Source: Heterobilharzia americana (Eukaryota > Platyhelminthes > Trematoda > Strigeidida > Schistosomatidae). Taken from it: a stretch of 64,000 bases of DNA. Both the position numbers and the translations under genes were made by a program. The stretch spans positions 64,177,257 through 64,241,256 of the forward strand of contig OX104128.1 of assembly GCA_944470555.2 (NCBI GenBank). Direction: 5' to 3'. Shown piece by piece: positions 21,101-36,100 of this stretch. The notes under the pieces are model-generated. The model did no database searches. It was not told the origin of the DNA and was given only the letters and a program-made list of their open reading frames with translations. Each line of letters begins with the position of its first letter. Positions within the stretch are counted from its first letter, which is position 1.

Positions 21101-24100
21101 AGTCGTTTAGTCTCTGAACATACAGTTTTCTAAGATAAATCTGTGATTCACAATCTGAAATGGATCATTTTTTATTGAGAAGCTGATTAAGATGCCTTGA
21201 GTTATGTGTTGGTAAAAAGAAAGCGTTCACCATTTTTATTGTACATCCACATATTACTAATTCAATGCTTTTCTTATGAAAACTTACTGATATTGAGCAC
21301 CATTATCTTCTTTCTGTGGCACTATTTTTAATCTGATACTAGTTTGCTTGCCAATAATAATTGGCTCTCCACTGCTGGGGACTGGTTTTTTATCTTTTCA
21401 TTGAAACATGAAAACAAAATTAAAAAAAATTCACGAATGAAACATTGTTTTAACAATATACTCAACATATACCTGTTTAAAGTAGTTTATAGTAATTACA
21501 TGTACTTTTGATGTATATACGACTGACTTGATTTGATTATCTGTACTAATTTATCAGATAATTGTTGAAGATTAAAACAATCAAGATAATCTTGATGAAT
21601 GGTTTTACAGTTCGTTTGTTATTCACTGATAATCTTTGTACAAGAGATGTTTTCTTTGTAATTCGCTGATATTATTATTCAGTTATTAGCAAGCCGCATA
21701 TAATTAGGAAAGTTCCATCATGCATACCAGTGTCTGAGAAAGACAGTCAGTCTATAAGGAAGTAAATAGTTTACGATGATTCTTTTCCCTATAAAGAATA
21801 TCTATCACATCATATCGTCTATTATCATTTTCTTTTCGTAACGGTTAAACAAGATTGTTTGTCATGATTAATGCACATTATAATCGAAATGTATCATTTG
21901 TTTATAAGTTTGTAACTTGTTATCTGTATCGAAACAGTTTATCAAAAAACAATGAGATTGTTTAAAAGTGAAATTTAATGTGAGACTTTTTTAACTTGAT
22001 GAAAAATACTAACAGTCTATTTAATTTTAGTGTTATTGCTTGTATTACACCGTTGTTGCTTGGACCGAATTGATCAGTCTCTGTTGGCATATGGGATCCT
22101 GTGCGGATGCCTCGAAATTATTATTATTATTATTGTCCCTTGGGTTCCTAATGGAACATACGGCTTCAGTAGCACACCTCCATTCCACTCTCTTCTATCC
22201 AATCTTTTGAACCTCGTTCCACGACAGCCCATAACCTCTCATTTCCTCCTCGTACGATCTCCTCCATGTCAACCTCACCTGGGACGACCAACTCGTCGTT
22301 TCCCATGTGGGTTCCACTCGACCACCTGAACTGGTGCATGATGTCCCCAGTTGGCTTTCTCAGTGTATGCCCGATTCATCTCCACTTCCTTCCAGTGCAT
22401 ATTTGTTGAGTGATATTTTCTTGGTTGGTTCGTTGCAAGCTAGAGTTCCTTGTTGCTTATTCTTTCTGGCCATCTGATCTTCAGTAACAAGGCAACGTAG
22501 ACAGTTGTTTATGAATATTTGTAGTTTGTTTGAAATGCCTTTCGTAACGCGCTTAGTCTCTCACCCATAACACAGAAGCACTGACTTGACTGAATTGGTG
22601 TTGAGAATCCGGATCTTGTTCTTTGTGCTGAGTTCAGAAGATCTCCACACTGATGTCAGGCCAATGAACTCCTGTCTTGCTTTTCCGATCCTGACTTCAA
22701 ACATGCAACCTTATAACTCAGCTGTACTAGAACTGACTTTTCAAGAGTCATAAATCCTATTATAAAATGTATTTTACTTGCTAGATAGGTCTGGAATAAC
22801 TCAAGATACCTAAACATTAAAACAAGCATCCTTGGAACTAAGTTTCTTTTCAAAGTTGCTTTTATTTCATACTCATCATAGTAGATATAAGTTAGATCAA
22901 TAATTGTGTTTCTTAACTGACCTCATTCACTGGATAACATTAAACTTCGTCTACATTCCTGCACTAATTTATCATTAATTTTTCTTTCATGAATGTTATT
23001 TATAACTAAGTATTTAAGCTGCAAATCATGAATGAATAGAAAACAAATTCACTCACCTTTGAACCATTGTAATTCAGGGCGTGGATTGCCACCTTTAGTA
23101 GTGCAAGTTAGTTCCAAGAGATGTGCCATGTTTATTGGCTGTTCGCTCTTGTAACCGATAATCTTAGGTACGTCTGGAGGATCTGAAAGTAAGTTTTGAT
23201 GAATACAATTAGTTAAAAACCCTCCGCTGTGGTGCACAAATGTATTCGTGATAAGAGGTTTAACAAGAAGACTAAATGGCTCGCGTTTTGTTCTGTTTTG
23301 GAGTCGTCAACTGGATGTACTTACACATCAGTAAGTGATGTTGTTGATACTAAGGCTTGCGACCCAGTGGCCTAGTGGATAACACTATGGAGTTTGAAGT
23401 GCTGGGTGCTGGGTTCGAGTCTCGGCGTGAATAGCATCACTCTCTGGGTATCAGGTACGTCCAGCTGACGAGTCCCAAGTAGTAGGAAACACATGTCGTG
23501 GATTCCATTGCCAGCCACCACGAGGCAACTTAAAGCTGTGCTTATGATACTAAAAATATCGTTATACTTCATCTAATGTACTTGGAAACAATACACATAA
23601 GTTGTTTAGTAGCATGATGTCATGCACATCAGTCATTAGAACACATGATAAAAAAGTATCAGTTAGCAGTTGGTTTCTAATATAAAATACTTAAAGCAAA
23701 CAATACCTCGAGAAACCAGTTTATCACTAATAAAATAATTTTGTTTCAGAATCTCTAATAACTCAGGCAGAGTATATCACTTTAGCAATAGTAAAATATA
23801 TTCTTAGTCTGTCATCAACTTGACTGTGACAGTGAAATATGTGAGTACAACAACATTCATTAAGATTATCAAATGCACGTATTTTGCTGTGAAACTTCGT
23901 AGCTGGCATACAAAATAGGTTAGCTCAGAGACTTGGCGCGTTTCGAAAGACATTTCCAACAAACTAAAGACATTCATCAACAACTGCCACCTACGCTGGC
24001 TCGTTACTGAAGATCAGATAGCCAGAATAATAAGAATAAGCAAGAAGGAACTCTGGCTGGCTGGCAATGAACCAAAAAACAACCTATCGCTCAACAAATA

Positions 24101-27100
24101 TGTATTGGAAGGAAGTGGAGATGGATTGGGCATACACTGAGAAGGCCGACTGAGGACATCACGCACCAAGCCAGACCGTCGAGTGGAACCCAGATGGGAG
24201 GTGACAAGTTGGGCGTCGTCGGTGAGGGTGACATGGAGGAGATGGTGTTAGGAAGAAATAAGGACTTATGGGCTGTCGTGGAATGAGGTTCAAAAGATTA
24301 GAGAGAAGAGAGTGGAATGGAGGTGTGCTACTGAAGCTCTATGTTCCATTAGGAACCCAAGGGATAGATAATGATAAATATAAAACAGGTAAAACTGCAT
24401 CAAGCAGCAATTACTATTATTCGGCATACTTATGTGTTCAAAATAAATAGATTATGCATTCCATGGTGTAATTGTTACTTGGTAAGAAAAGAGTTATTTA
24501 AAGGCAAATCCAGAAAATACCTTAAAGTTAATATTTAACACTGGTATATAAAGTATTCCTTCAGATAGATAAAACATGAACTTCATCAAGACTGCTTATC
24601 ATACTGACTGCTAGTAGTAGAGCACAGAAATAAAGAACTAGTCTTGGTATTCCAGTCATTTTTAGTGAATTTTTCTTAAAAAATTGGGGTTAGATATCTT
24701 ATTTCCTGTCTCAGCTTATTTCATACTAAAAATGAATTTCAGACATCATCATAGATTAGACAGATTTAATGTTTAGGGCTACATCAAGAAAGATTGACTG
24801 CTTAGGCTCTATATATGGATGAATCCAAACACCTTAGATGTATTTGATGGAGTATAATTAATTACATTTTGTTTGTAACCTAATGATAAGTAGAAAAGGT
24901 GACTCTTGTGTTCCCTTTTATCACCACACTCATTTTTATTATCTTAGGATAAATCAAAAATGCAATCATAATTGATCTAATATACTGCTAATGTCATCAT
25001 CATTATTAACATCGTTTTCTACTTTATTTTGATTAGAAAAAAGAAACGTTTTAAAGCATCAACTCCATTTTATACACGCATAGAAATGATATATATACAT
25101 ATACATATCCATTTAACATGCCATACTATATATCCGTATACGACTACAGAATGACTACAATACCATTTGTGTCATGTTTGCGATAAAGAAGGATTTCGAT
25201 ACCACAGTACACACACATACACAACACAGGAAGAAACGCGTAATTTCACACTTACTTATCAGCAATAATATTTCACAAACAGATGACTATGTACAAAGAG
25301 GTTTACGTAGATTACATGGTATGGGTCGGAAGTGAAATCCAGGTTGCTGATTCTGTCCTACTTGGGACTCATTAGGTGAATGCACCTTCATCTCAGTGAC
25401 TGATAGTGTTAAAGTAGATAACTTTCGACTCATTTATACATATCTGATGCTTTGATTTTGACTATTTAGCTGACAAAGCTTGAGGAAGACTTCTGTGCGA
25501 AATGCTGGGGGCAAAGCCTGATGGTAATGAGGACAGTTACTCAACGATGACATTGGGTGGCGGTTGCGCTATACCATGAGCTAACAGAAGTTGGGAATAT
25601 GGACCATTGGATTGTGATGCAGTGGCTCAATGGTGAAATGCTGGCCACGGAACCTGAAGGTCACGGGTTCGATCCCTAGTGATGCGGGGTCGTGGGTGCG
25701 CACTGCTGAGGAGTTCCATACTAGTTGGACGAAACAGCCGTTCAGTGCTCCCAGGCTTCCTTTGTTCCTTCAACTGATGTCAGTCTACAACTTGAAATTA
25801 TTTTATTTCAAATAACCTTTACATGAAGTAAAATTACGTGTACACGCCCAACTACATTCCACTTTATTTCCTTTATAAAACTTGAGAATACTATTGAATG
25901 TAACCTTTTTTGGTTAACTACTACAACTTTCAAATTTGCTTTCTCACTAGTTGTTCAGTAACAAGGAGTAAAACAATTGATCGGAATTACTAGTAAATAA
26001 TATACTGTCAGTTAGTTAAAATTCTATTTAAACTGTTAAAAACAATAATATTCATAATGACTGGTATCGGTGTTACAAAATTCAACTGTATAACATCTAT
26101 CCTACTATTAAATTTTAAAGTGGAGTAAAATATTTTTTATTCAATAAAAATGTTATTTTTTAATTTATGCTGTGTGTTTCTTTCATCAAGCCTATAGTAG
26201 TGGAAAAAAGGGCTAACTATTATCAGAAACAATAAAATCAACTCAAGTTTTAGCAGTAAAATATTCTCACAAGTTAATTGATTACACTGTTTTCTTTTCT
26301 GTAATCCAACCTTTAACCTTTATTAGTACAATGGTCAGTATCCAGAAATGATTGACATATTCAATGAAGAAGTACTGAAAATTAATTTCTAGATGGTGAT
26401 AGTAAATATGGTTGATGTTACACGAAAAGAAAAACAAAAAAACAATTGTCTTCTGGACAGTGAATTTTAAACATTTGTCTTGGATATTTATTGATCCTGG
26501 GTGATGATTGAAGATGAAATAGAAATATGGTCAGGATTCGAACCAACGACCTATAGATCACCATTCCAGCACTCTACCAACTAATCCGCGAGACTGATTG
26601 AAGTAAAATTAAGAGCTGCCTAGTAATTAGATCTCATTGCTCAGTTGGCGGAGCTCTAGTCTTCTAACTCAAAGGTCGCTTGCTCGAATCCTGCTGAGGT
26701 CCAAATTTTCACTTCACCTCGATCAGTTCAAGTCCGCCACACTATAACTGTCTCAGATAGTCAGGATGATTGTTGAGTATTTATGCCATGCGACTGAAAT
26801 GACCAGAACTATTTGATTAGAGTGTGTCAAGTTATAAAATCGTAAAAATTGTAAAAACTTTGTTCCGTTTGAAAACTTTGTCTTGTGTTTATGACAGTTT
26901 AATCTAACTACGTCTGTACGCGTGATTTTTAGTTATACTTCGACACCTTTTAGTTCCAACTTTGAACAGGACTAACTTCTTGCAACATGGTCATTAGTCG
27001 CTACTCCTTTAAGCCACCTAGTAAGTAGTGATTAACACTTGTCAAAGTCTATCATACAAGCTTCAGCATCATTTCTGACACATCCTTCGATAAGTATCAA

Positions 27101-30100
27101 TGAGCAGGAAGCCTAGGTTCACGGTTTTTTGCCGAACGACTGGCAATATCTAGTGCTAAAATTCAATGCACTGCAGCTTATGACCTTGTTGCAGGCTTGG
27201 CTGACAGATTTCGATTAGTGGTAAGCACTACGGAATAGACAGCTAAGTCAGACAGCCACTAGTGATGAACTTGGGCGTCTGGTACAGTCCTACAGGAGAT
27301 CAGTCGTACTTTGAATACCACAGGGTTAAGATTTTCGATTTTAGCACTGGACGATGTAGATTTTTGCAAAGTTGCTGATCTACCTTGTTGATAAGTGCCA
27401 ACAAGTAAGAGTTCCAGGTCCAGGGTTTCCTTCTGATTGACTCTTAACACCTAATCAACTTTTGCAAAAACAGTTACCGTTTTAGAAGTTAAAACTTATC
27501 TTCAGTGAGTTTCTATTCGAAATACTTCACTTCATGCTTGGATGTTGGCTTCATATGCAAAGACAAACTACTTACAGATACATAAAGACAATATCACGAT
27601 ATAATCAAGAGTGATACAGAGACCTCTGATCACAGTAATGATATGTCAATCAGAACTTAGTATTTCCGTTTTAATTATTAGGAACAAGAGGTAATGAATT
27701 GTGATTACAAATTTCGCACTTTATATACGAACTTAGTGACATTAAAGTTTTGAATCACCGTAAGTACATAATAACACAAACATTCGCTGAAGTGAAACTA
27801 GATGCAAAATATGTCTAGTATCCGGGCATTGTCAGCTATCGAAATTCTGCTAACGTACCAACTTTGTTCATAAGTTGGAGTGTGGAAAGTCATGAATGAA
27901 GGCTTCACCATTCTTCACACACATTAAGATGTAATATCTACTAACACACGGAAAATCAAAATGAAGTTAGTGCAGTATCAATTGGTCAAATGATACACCA
28001 GATTGGTAGATGTTTTTTTGAGCATTTAGTGGTGAAGCGACACCATTTGAAACCATGAAGTTAGAACTTAACATCCATGAAAAACTTGTATATTCTTTTG
28101 TTATTCTGCAACTTTCCTCTAAATAAGAGGACAGCAGTGCAGTCATGCATTAACTCAACAGATCTTGAGTCATTAATTGTGCTGGTCTCTCTTTCAGTTA
28201 ACTTATGCTATTTTGCCTGATTGGAATTTGGATGATATTCATCAGTGACTTGAAAAATGAATGTGGAAATGCCTTTGAATAGTTATCCAAAATATAATTG
28301 CCTTGTATATTATACACATGAAGACAATTTTTTATTTAACTGTATCATCTGCTTAAAATGGAGGATACGCTGCACTACGGAAAAGAACCTAGACGACTTG
28401 GATTTCGCCAACGATGACTTGTGCCTGATGTCACACACACTTCAAGATCTACAGGCGAAAACTAACAAGTTGACAGAAGAGGTGAGGCAGCGAAGACGGG
28501 ACTTCAAGTGAATATACAGAAGACAGAGGTGATGAAGATACCGCACCACCACCAACAACAAACTCCAGTCACCATGAACGGGAGAAACTTAAAGGAAATA
28601 AGCTCCTTCACCTATCTAGAAAGCACTGTTTCAACTACAGGCGGGACGGACGAGGACGTCAAAGTCAGAATCGGAAAAGCAAGACAGGCGTTCATTAACC
28701 TGAAACCAGTGTGGAGATCTCCTGCACTCAGCATGTGGAACAAGATTCAGATTTTCAACACCAACGTCAAGTCAGTGCTTCTGTATGGTTCAGAGACTTG
28801 GCGCGTCACGAAAGGCATTTCCAATAAACTACAGACATTCATCAACAACTGCTTACGTTCGCTGCTGAAGATCAGATGGCCAGAAAAAATAAGCAACAAG
28901 GAACTCTGGGAACGAACCAACCAAGAACCTATCGCTCAACAAATATGCAGGAGGAAGTGGAGATGGGTTGGGCATACACTGAGAAGGCCGACTGAGGACA
29001 TCACGCATCAGGCCAGTTACTCGAGTGGAATCCCCATGGGAAGCGACGAGTTGGGCGTCAGTGTCGAGGGTGACATGAAGGAGGTCGTGCGAGAAGAAAA
29101 TGAGAGCTTCTGGGCTGTCGTGGAACCAGGTTCAAAAGATCTCAGAGAACAGAGTTCACTGGAGACGTGCTACTGAAGCCCTATGTTCCACTGGGAACCC
29201 AAGGGACTAATAATAATAATAATAATAAATCTGCTTAAAACGAGAATGTTTCACTTAATTTGCATGAATTATTGTACAAGAAATCATTTTTATTAAGAAA
29301 TACCGGCGGCAGTGCAACAGTATTGCACTAACCACTAAATAGAAATGGAGAATTCTGCAAACATTAGACATATCATTAGATAGGTGCCTAAAAATATCTG
29401 GTTTTAACGTTTAGTAAAACTTTTCGTCTTTATGTTTCCTAAAATATTACATTATCTTGGGAGCATTTCGTCCAATAATTTTACGTAATCCTCAAGATTT
29501 ATCATTAATCGCAAAATAAGTATGGTTTTATTATCGTAAAGAATAAAAGTTTCTTTAAAGAACTTACAGATAATGTCTAGGCGTACTCTGGCATCAATAC
29601 GTGTGTCTCCAACACTCCATGCTAGACAGTCAATGTAACTTCTGTCATCCTCTGCACGGATAGTTATCTGAATTTGTGATTCCTGGTATGTACTTTCACC
29701 ATCAGGTGTTTTGAAAGTTACAGCCTTATCCATAATTTGTTTAGGAGGTGTGGTCAAACTAGCACCAGCTGCTTGAAATAACCATTTAATTGTTGCATGA
29801 CCATAATAGGGAGCTGTTTTACATGTCAGTGTCTTTGATTCACCAGCTCGAGCATAAACCACCATTTCTCGACGTCCACTAGAATGATCTTCATGAACAT
29901 TTCCAGATTCAACCGAAATCGTAACATTAGCTGGTGCATCTATTATTAAATACAAACAAAAGTTTAGCTTTTCAGGGAATTTCTTATTTGGATTAGCGGT
30001 AATAAAATTGACGACAAAATATTATAAATATCTGTTATCAGAAATAAAAAAAATCTTCACTTTTAGTCAAAATGACCTATATTCCTGAGCTTCATCAAGA

Positions 30101-33100
30101 CTGACTATAGAGTCGATGAAGCTAATGTACTGAGGTGTTATATTTTGAACGATGGTAATGGTGGTAGTTTCTAAACTATAATATTGTCTGGAAACGCTTA
30201 ATCTTGAAGTTGCATCATAGAAGCAGTTTTTCAAATTTAATTTAATTCTGTCCAAAGCAAAGCGTCTGGTTTTAACCAGTCGTAGATGGAAATATATATG
30301 GTCAATAATAGACAATTTTCAACTTCAGAGAGTACAGTTAGAATGTGCTGAGTCAACTTGAACCTATAAATTGAAGGTAACACTGTACTAAAATGAATAT
30401 ACTATTTACTTGTTCCAAAGTAGCACCTAAATGTAGACATTTCACCACTCAGAAAATTCTTCAATGTTTCGATTATCTTTGCCCTGAATGTCAAAGTTCA
30501 TTTGATTTTTCACAAAAGAAAGTGACTTTACATAAAAATCACACTTAGCTGACTGCATATCATAAACGATATCGACATCATTGACAAAGTATCTGTAGGG
30601 AACTTTCTGAATCAAAATATTAGTCATATCCATGATTGGACCCTTAATTAGATCACTGAAAATGGTATCAAGCTAAACAACTGTTAGGAATATTTTCTTT
30701 TCGAATAAAATGTTTCTTTGTGATTATAAGAAGCTTACGAATCATGTTGCCTATTGAAGAACTAAATAGTCAAACAGTGAATACTAGCTGGCTGTCGAGA
30801 TTTATTCAAGGTGATTATTTATTAATTTATTCTGTAGCCTGCAAAACGTATTATTTGGAAGTTATATAAGGAACTAATTTCACCGAATGTATAAAGATAT
30901 AATTAAATTATCAATGCCCTAATGTAATTAGTTACTTGATTAAAATTATTTCTGATCTATAGGAAACACCTTATTTGTTTTACAGAAATTTTTTTTCAGT
31001 TTTCTACCCATCTCAGTTTTGATTAAAATTGATAGAGAATTATGAATAAATAAATCAAAATTCAGCTCAAGTTAATGAATTATAACATAAATTTACCTCA
31101 GATAACAATTTTAACTGATTGAAGAGTTAGTTCTACTGCAAATGGAACACTTAGATCAGATTTGGATTTTGCCAACGATTATGATTTATATCTAATGTCG
31201 TGTAGCATAAACTTGAAGATCTACAGGCGAAAACCAACAAGTTGACAAAAAAGGCAAGACAGCGAACATGCGACTTCCTTCAGGTGAACGTAGAGAAGAC
31301 AGAGGTGATGAAGATATCCAGCCAACAACAGCATCAACAACAAGTACCAATCACCATGAACGGGAGAAATGTAAAGAAATTTGTCTCTTCCACCTATCTA
31401 CCTAGGCAGCAGCATCGTTTCAACCACAAATGGTACAGATGAGAACGTGAAAACCAAAATCAGAAAGACAGCAAGTCAGGCCTTCCTTCATAAATCTGAA
31501 ACCAGTGTGGAGATCTGCTGCATTTCACTCGGCACAAAGGACAAGATCCGGATTTTCAACACCAATTCAGTCAAGTCAGTGCTGCTATATGTTCAGAAAG
31601 TTGGTGTGTCACGAAAAGCATTTTCAACAAACTATAGACATTCATCAACAGATGCCGCCTACGCTTACTCGTTACTGAAGATCAGATGGCCAGAATAATA
31701 AGAATAAGCAACAAGGAATTCTGGGAACGAACCAACCAGAAAACTACAACTCAACAAATATGTACTGGGAGAAAGTGGAGATGGATTGGGCATACACTGA
31801 GAAGGCAGACTGGGTAAATCACTCAACAGGCCGTCGAGTAGAATCCAAATGGGAAATGACGAATTGGGGTACCAGCTGAGGGTGATATGTGAAAAAGAAG
31901 TGAAAGCTTGTAGGCAGTCGTAGTGCCATGTTGGAGAGGCTTCAGAGAAGAGAGTGCAATGGAGGTGTGCTACTAAAGCCATATGTTCCACTAGGAACCC
32001 AAGGGAAAAAAATTGACAAGATAGTACTGTGTCAGTTTATAGGTTTGCTCTCTGTTAAAAGTATTACTTAAGGTGACGAATCAATTCAAGAAGTTACAAA
32101 TATAAGAAAATATGAAGCAGCTTGCCAGTGTTTGAATCAAAGATCCATGTTCTTTTCAAGTCTAAACACATTTTTATCCACGTTAACAAACTTTTTGTGC
32201 TTTGTCATACGAAGAAAACTACAACACGATTGGAGTCATCAATTAAGACACATCTGACTAACAGTAAAAAGTGAGTTTTTGGCAAGTTAGGACAAATTAT
32301 GACAAGGATGGATTGTTCAAAATATAACCATAAGGTTATTATTATTATTTTTCCCTTGGATTCCTAGTGGAACATATGGCTTCAGTAGCACACCTCCATT
32401 CCACTCTCTTCTTTGCAGTCCTTCCAACATGGCACCCCAACTGCCTACAACCAGGAGGATCATCGGTGATAGTAGGCAGCCTTGTCTTACTCGTATTTTC
32501 TTTTCAAAGACGTCACTGCGCTTTCCATTGTGGATCACTTCGCATGTGGCGTCTTCATATAGTTGTTGAATGAGGTTGATCAAGAGTTGTGGCACTAAAA
32601 CTGAAGTGTTGAATCAACTGCTAAATTACTTTTTGGTCGACGCTGTCGAAGGCCTTTTCAAAGTGGATGAAGTTGAGGTGGAGTTGAGTTGACTGCCATT
32701 CTATGCTGTGTTCAATGATGATGCGTAGCGCAGCATCGCAATTTGATCCTTTCATGATTTGTTGTTCCTGAAGCCAGACAGCCTATTTCGGTCGTAATAT
32801 TGAATGAAGAGCATTTTTCAGTCTATGCTTGTCTTTTCTGTGTTTCTGGTGGAATTCCATCTGGTCTCGCTGCTTACGGGATTTCAGCAATTCTATGGCA
32901 TTCAGGACTTCTGCGTTTGTCGGTGGGCCTGTGTTCACTGGTAATTCTGCCGTTGTTCATGGTATTTCTGGACGAGTAAAAGGTGGTAGTCGTTTCAAGA
33001 GTTTTTTGAAATGGTCAGCCCATTGTTTCCTTTGTTTCTGCTCTTTGGCAACTAAGTTTCCCTCACTATCTTTCATTAGTTTCATCTGCGTTGGTCTCTT

Positions 33101-36100
33101 CCCTGATCATAACCTGGTTATTTGATATTGTGTTGTCAGGTCTCTCCTACCTGCCGCCTGTTCTGCTTTACTTGCCAGTGTGTCGTAGAAGTGTCTTTTG
33201 TCTTTGAGTGCACTCTTCTTCACTTTTTCGTCCAGTGTGGTGTTTTATAGCATGTGTTCAGTTCGTCGTTTCACTGTTCACCCCTGCAATGCACTGGTTC
33301 ATCGTCTGCTTCACCATCTTCCTCTCCTCTATCAGCCTCCCTGTATCCGTCGAGATCCATTCCCTGTCTTATTTCTACTGCCTTCCTAGTACGGTTATGC
33401 AGGTTTCTTTCCACATCTTTTTCAGAGAGTTCCAGAGTTCTTCCACGTCTGACCCTTCATGGATGTTGCTCAGTGTCTCTTATTTTGTTCTGATGGCTGA
33501 AGTGAAGATGTTCTTTTTAGTTTCATCTTTCAGCTTCTGTTTTGGGTGTTAAACTTTATCTGTAGTTTCTCACAAGCTTCAGTGAAGGCTTTCAACTTGA
33601 CTTGGAAGGTTTCTTGCACTAGAAAGTGTTCTGAACCTATATTTGCTTCCCTTCTGGATCTTGCGTCCAGTAGGCTTCGTCTTTAGTTTCTCGAGGTTGA
33701 GATGAAGCGAATTATTTCATCTTTATTATGATCACTGCTGATAACCGAAGTTATTATATATTGTCTATATTTTTTAAGCATTTCTTAAGCTGGTTTCTCA
33801 TTAAGATTATACATCATGAAATGAAATTGAATTCATTTGAATGTTTAGCGGTAATCATCCTATACAAGTGGCTTTTACGGCAGGAGTTTTCGAAATTGAT
33901 GGCGCACAGTGGGACTAAAACAATGAGAATCAAGCCATTTATGAGACTAGATTTTATTTAGAAAGCAATATATTTGAACTGTAAAATACACTCTACTTGA
34001 AGCCAGACAAGTGAAAGTCAACTAACAGTTGATATTGGTAGTTGAAAACCCATGGTAGTGAACATCGACAGTGACCATTCAAGTATGGGTTATCTTAATA
34101 CCACACAACCGTTTCCATGGTTGTTTTTTTACCAAGCTTATCATCAGCACAGTGGGATTATTTCAAGTTAGACAACCACTAACCGTGTATTTCAATGCAC
34201 TGACAATACACTGGATATCAAAACTGTATCGCTGATGAACTTAGAAGGCGAATAAAGTAGATGATCTTTATTGCTATAACCTGATCCTATCGATTTAAGA
34301 TTATTATCTATAAACTAACCATTCCTGAAATTATTACGCAATAATAACGTTTAAGTGTAATCGGAATAGAAGCGCTTATTAGGAAATTTCCAATACCTAA
34401 GATTTGCTGATAGCATTAGTGAAGGAGAAGTATTAACTGGAAAATGGTACACTGTACAAACAAACGCTTTGAGAAAATCTTGTCATCGCAAACATCTATG
34501 AGAAATGAATATATAAGATGCATACAAGTAAAAATTCCTCCCTCTGAATGTTTAAAAGAAAGTCAAGTACGAAGACAGATGGTGTTGATTTTTACTAGTC
34601 GGTAATAGTTTAATGACCAATGTTAACCGATGAAGAATGTCTTTCTTAGGACTCTTTGAGTATGTCTTCCATTCAAGAAACCAGAAATAGTACTGTAGAA
34701 ACGCATTTAGAATAAAAATATCAGTGCCTAATACACTTCACTTGTCTACAGTGACAAGAAAGTAGGATGCATATTCAAATAGCAAATGCTTAAGTGTTCT
34801 TTGCATGCTTGTGACTAACAAATAACTACCTAACTGTTAAGGGGAAGTAAGAAAACACGTCATTGCAGCCTAAGTATTTAAAGAAAAAATAGGAAGAGCT
34901 GCCTACGATGACATCTTTTATGTGTAATTACATTCTGATGAGGAATTAGAATCGATCTGAACCGTGAAGGCGATGAAGACTGCTTGGTTGGGGTCCTCTA
35001 GACCAACCAGTGGTTGAGGAGTCTTCCTATCATCTCTGAAAATCGGTCACAATGAAGAAACATATATTAACATGTATTAACTCCTTGAATTTTCTAAAGC
35101 TTGAATATTACCACTATCCTTTATCTTCAAATAGTTTATTCTCTCACGCTACTTTATCTACTTTGATATCACTCCTTTATTATCAAATTGTTCCATATAT
35201 ACCACAATGAAGTGCGGTAACTTGAGTCGATATACCTGTATGCAAAGTTCTACGCTCATTTTATCATTCAGTCAGTGTCATATTCTGATAATTACATTAC
35301 TGAGGATAACTGACATTTCATTTGTGTACAAGTGAACCTTAAGGAGAATGACCGTGTATAAGGTACAAATGAACATTTATCTCTTCATCGAATGACATTA
35401 GGCTATTTTGCTGCACAATCAAATATGAATATACTTTATTTATATAATGACCAATGTTAATGTAATACAGTTTCTGAGTTGTTGTTGTTTTTTTTCAAAA
35501 ATTATATTTATCTGCATAATTTATGCGGAAATTATCATGATCAGTAGTTAACCTAATTGAAAATTGAAAATTTTAGTCTGAAAATAAACCATCACTTGGT
35601 TTTATGAAATCAGAAAATAGACTAAATCTCATGGGTCTCTACTACTTCTACATTATAGTTTTTTAAGTATGAAATACAAAATATCCCAACCAAACTAGGG
35701 ATTGTAGGGATGTACAAATATATGTATAGTCATTCAAGCACTTGGCAATAGACAGTTGACTATATTGCTTACAAAATGAAATGCAATTGTATCTATATAT
35801 ACACATAAGTAGTAAAAAGAAAAATGGGAACAGTTAAAAAGATGGAATTGGAGAAAATGAAAACTGAACTGATCGGTATGTGCATTGAATTCAGTTCATT
35901 ATAACTTCTGAACCAAAGACAAAGTTGACAGTGTGTTCAGATTGACATTAACAGTCTATAATATATAAGAATATCTTGTATCTCATTTCAAAACAACATA
36001 TATTTGCTTGTTTATTTCTCATTTTATTATTAAAATACCAACAACGAAAAAAGAAATGAAGATGGTAGTCAAGCATAACTATAACTCATAAAGAAAGATA

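Noticed and set aside
26527..26705. Functional tRNA genes
   Set aside because: Good D and T arm boxes, but no pairing acceptor stems; they are tRNA-derived repeat heads.
33198..33552. Ser/Leu/Phe-rich plus-strand frames that look like membrane proteins
   Set aside because: They are antisense frames of the LINE linker region (minus strand).
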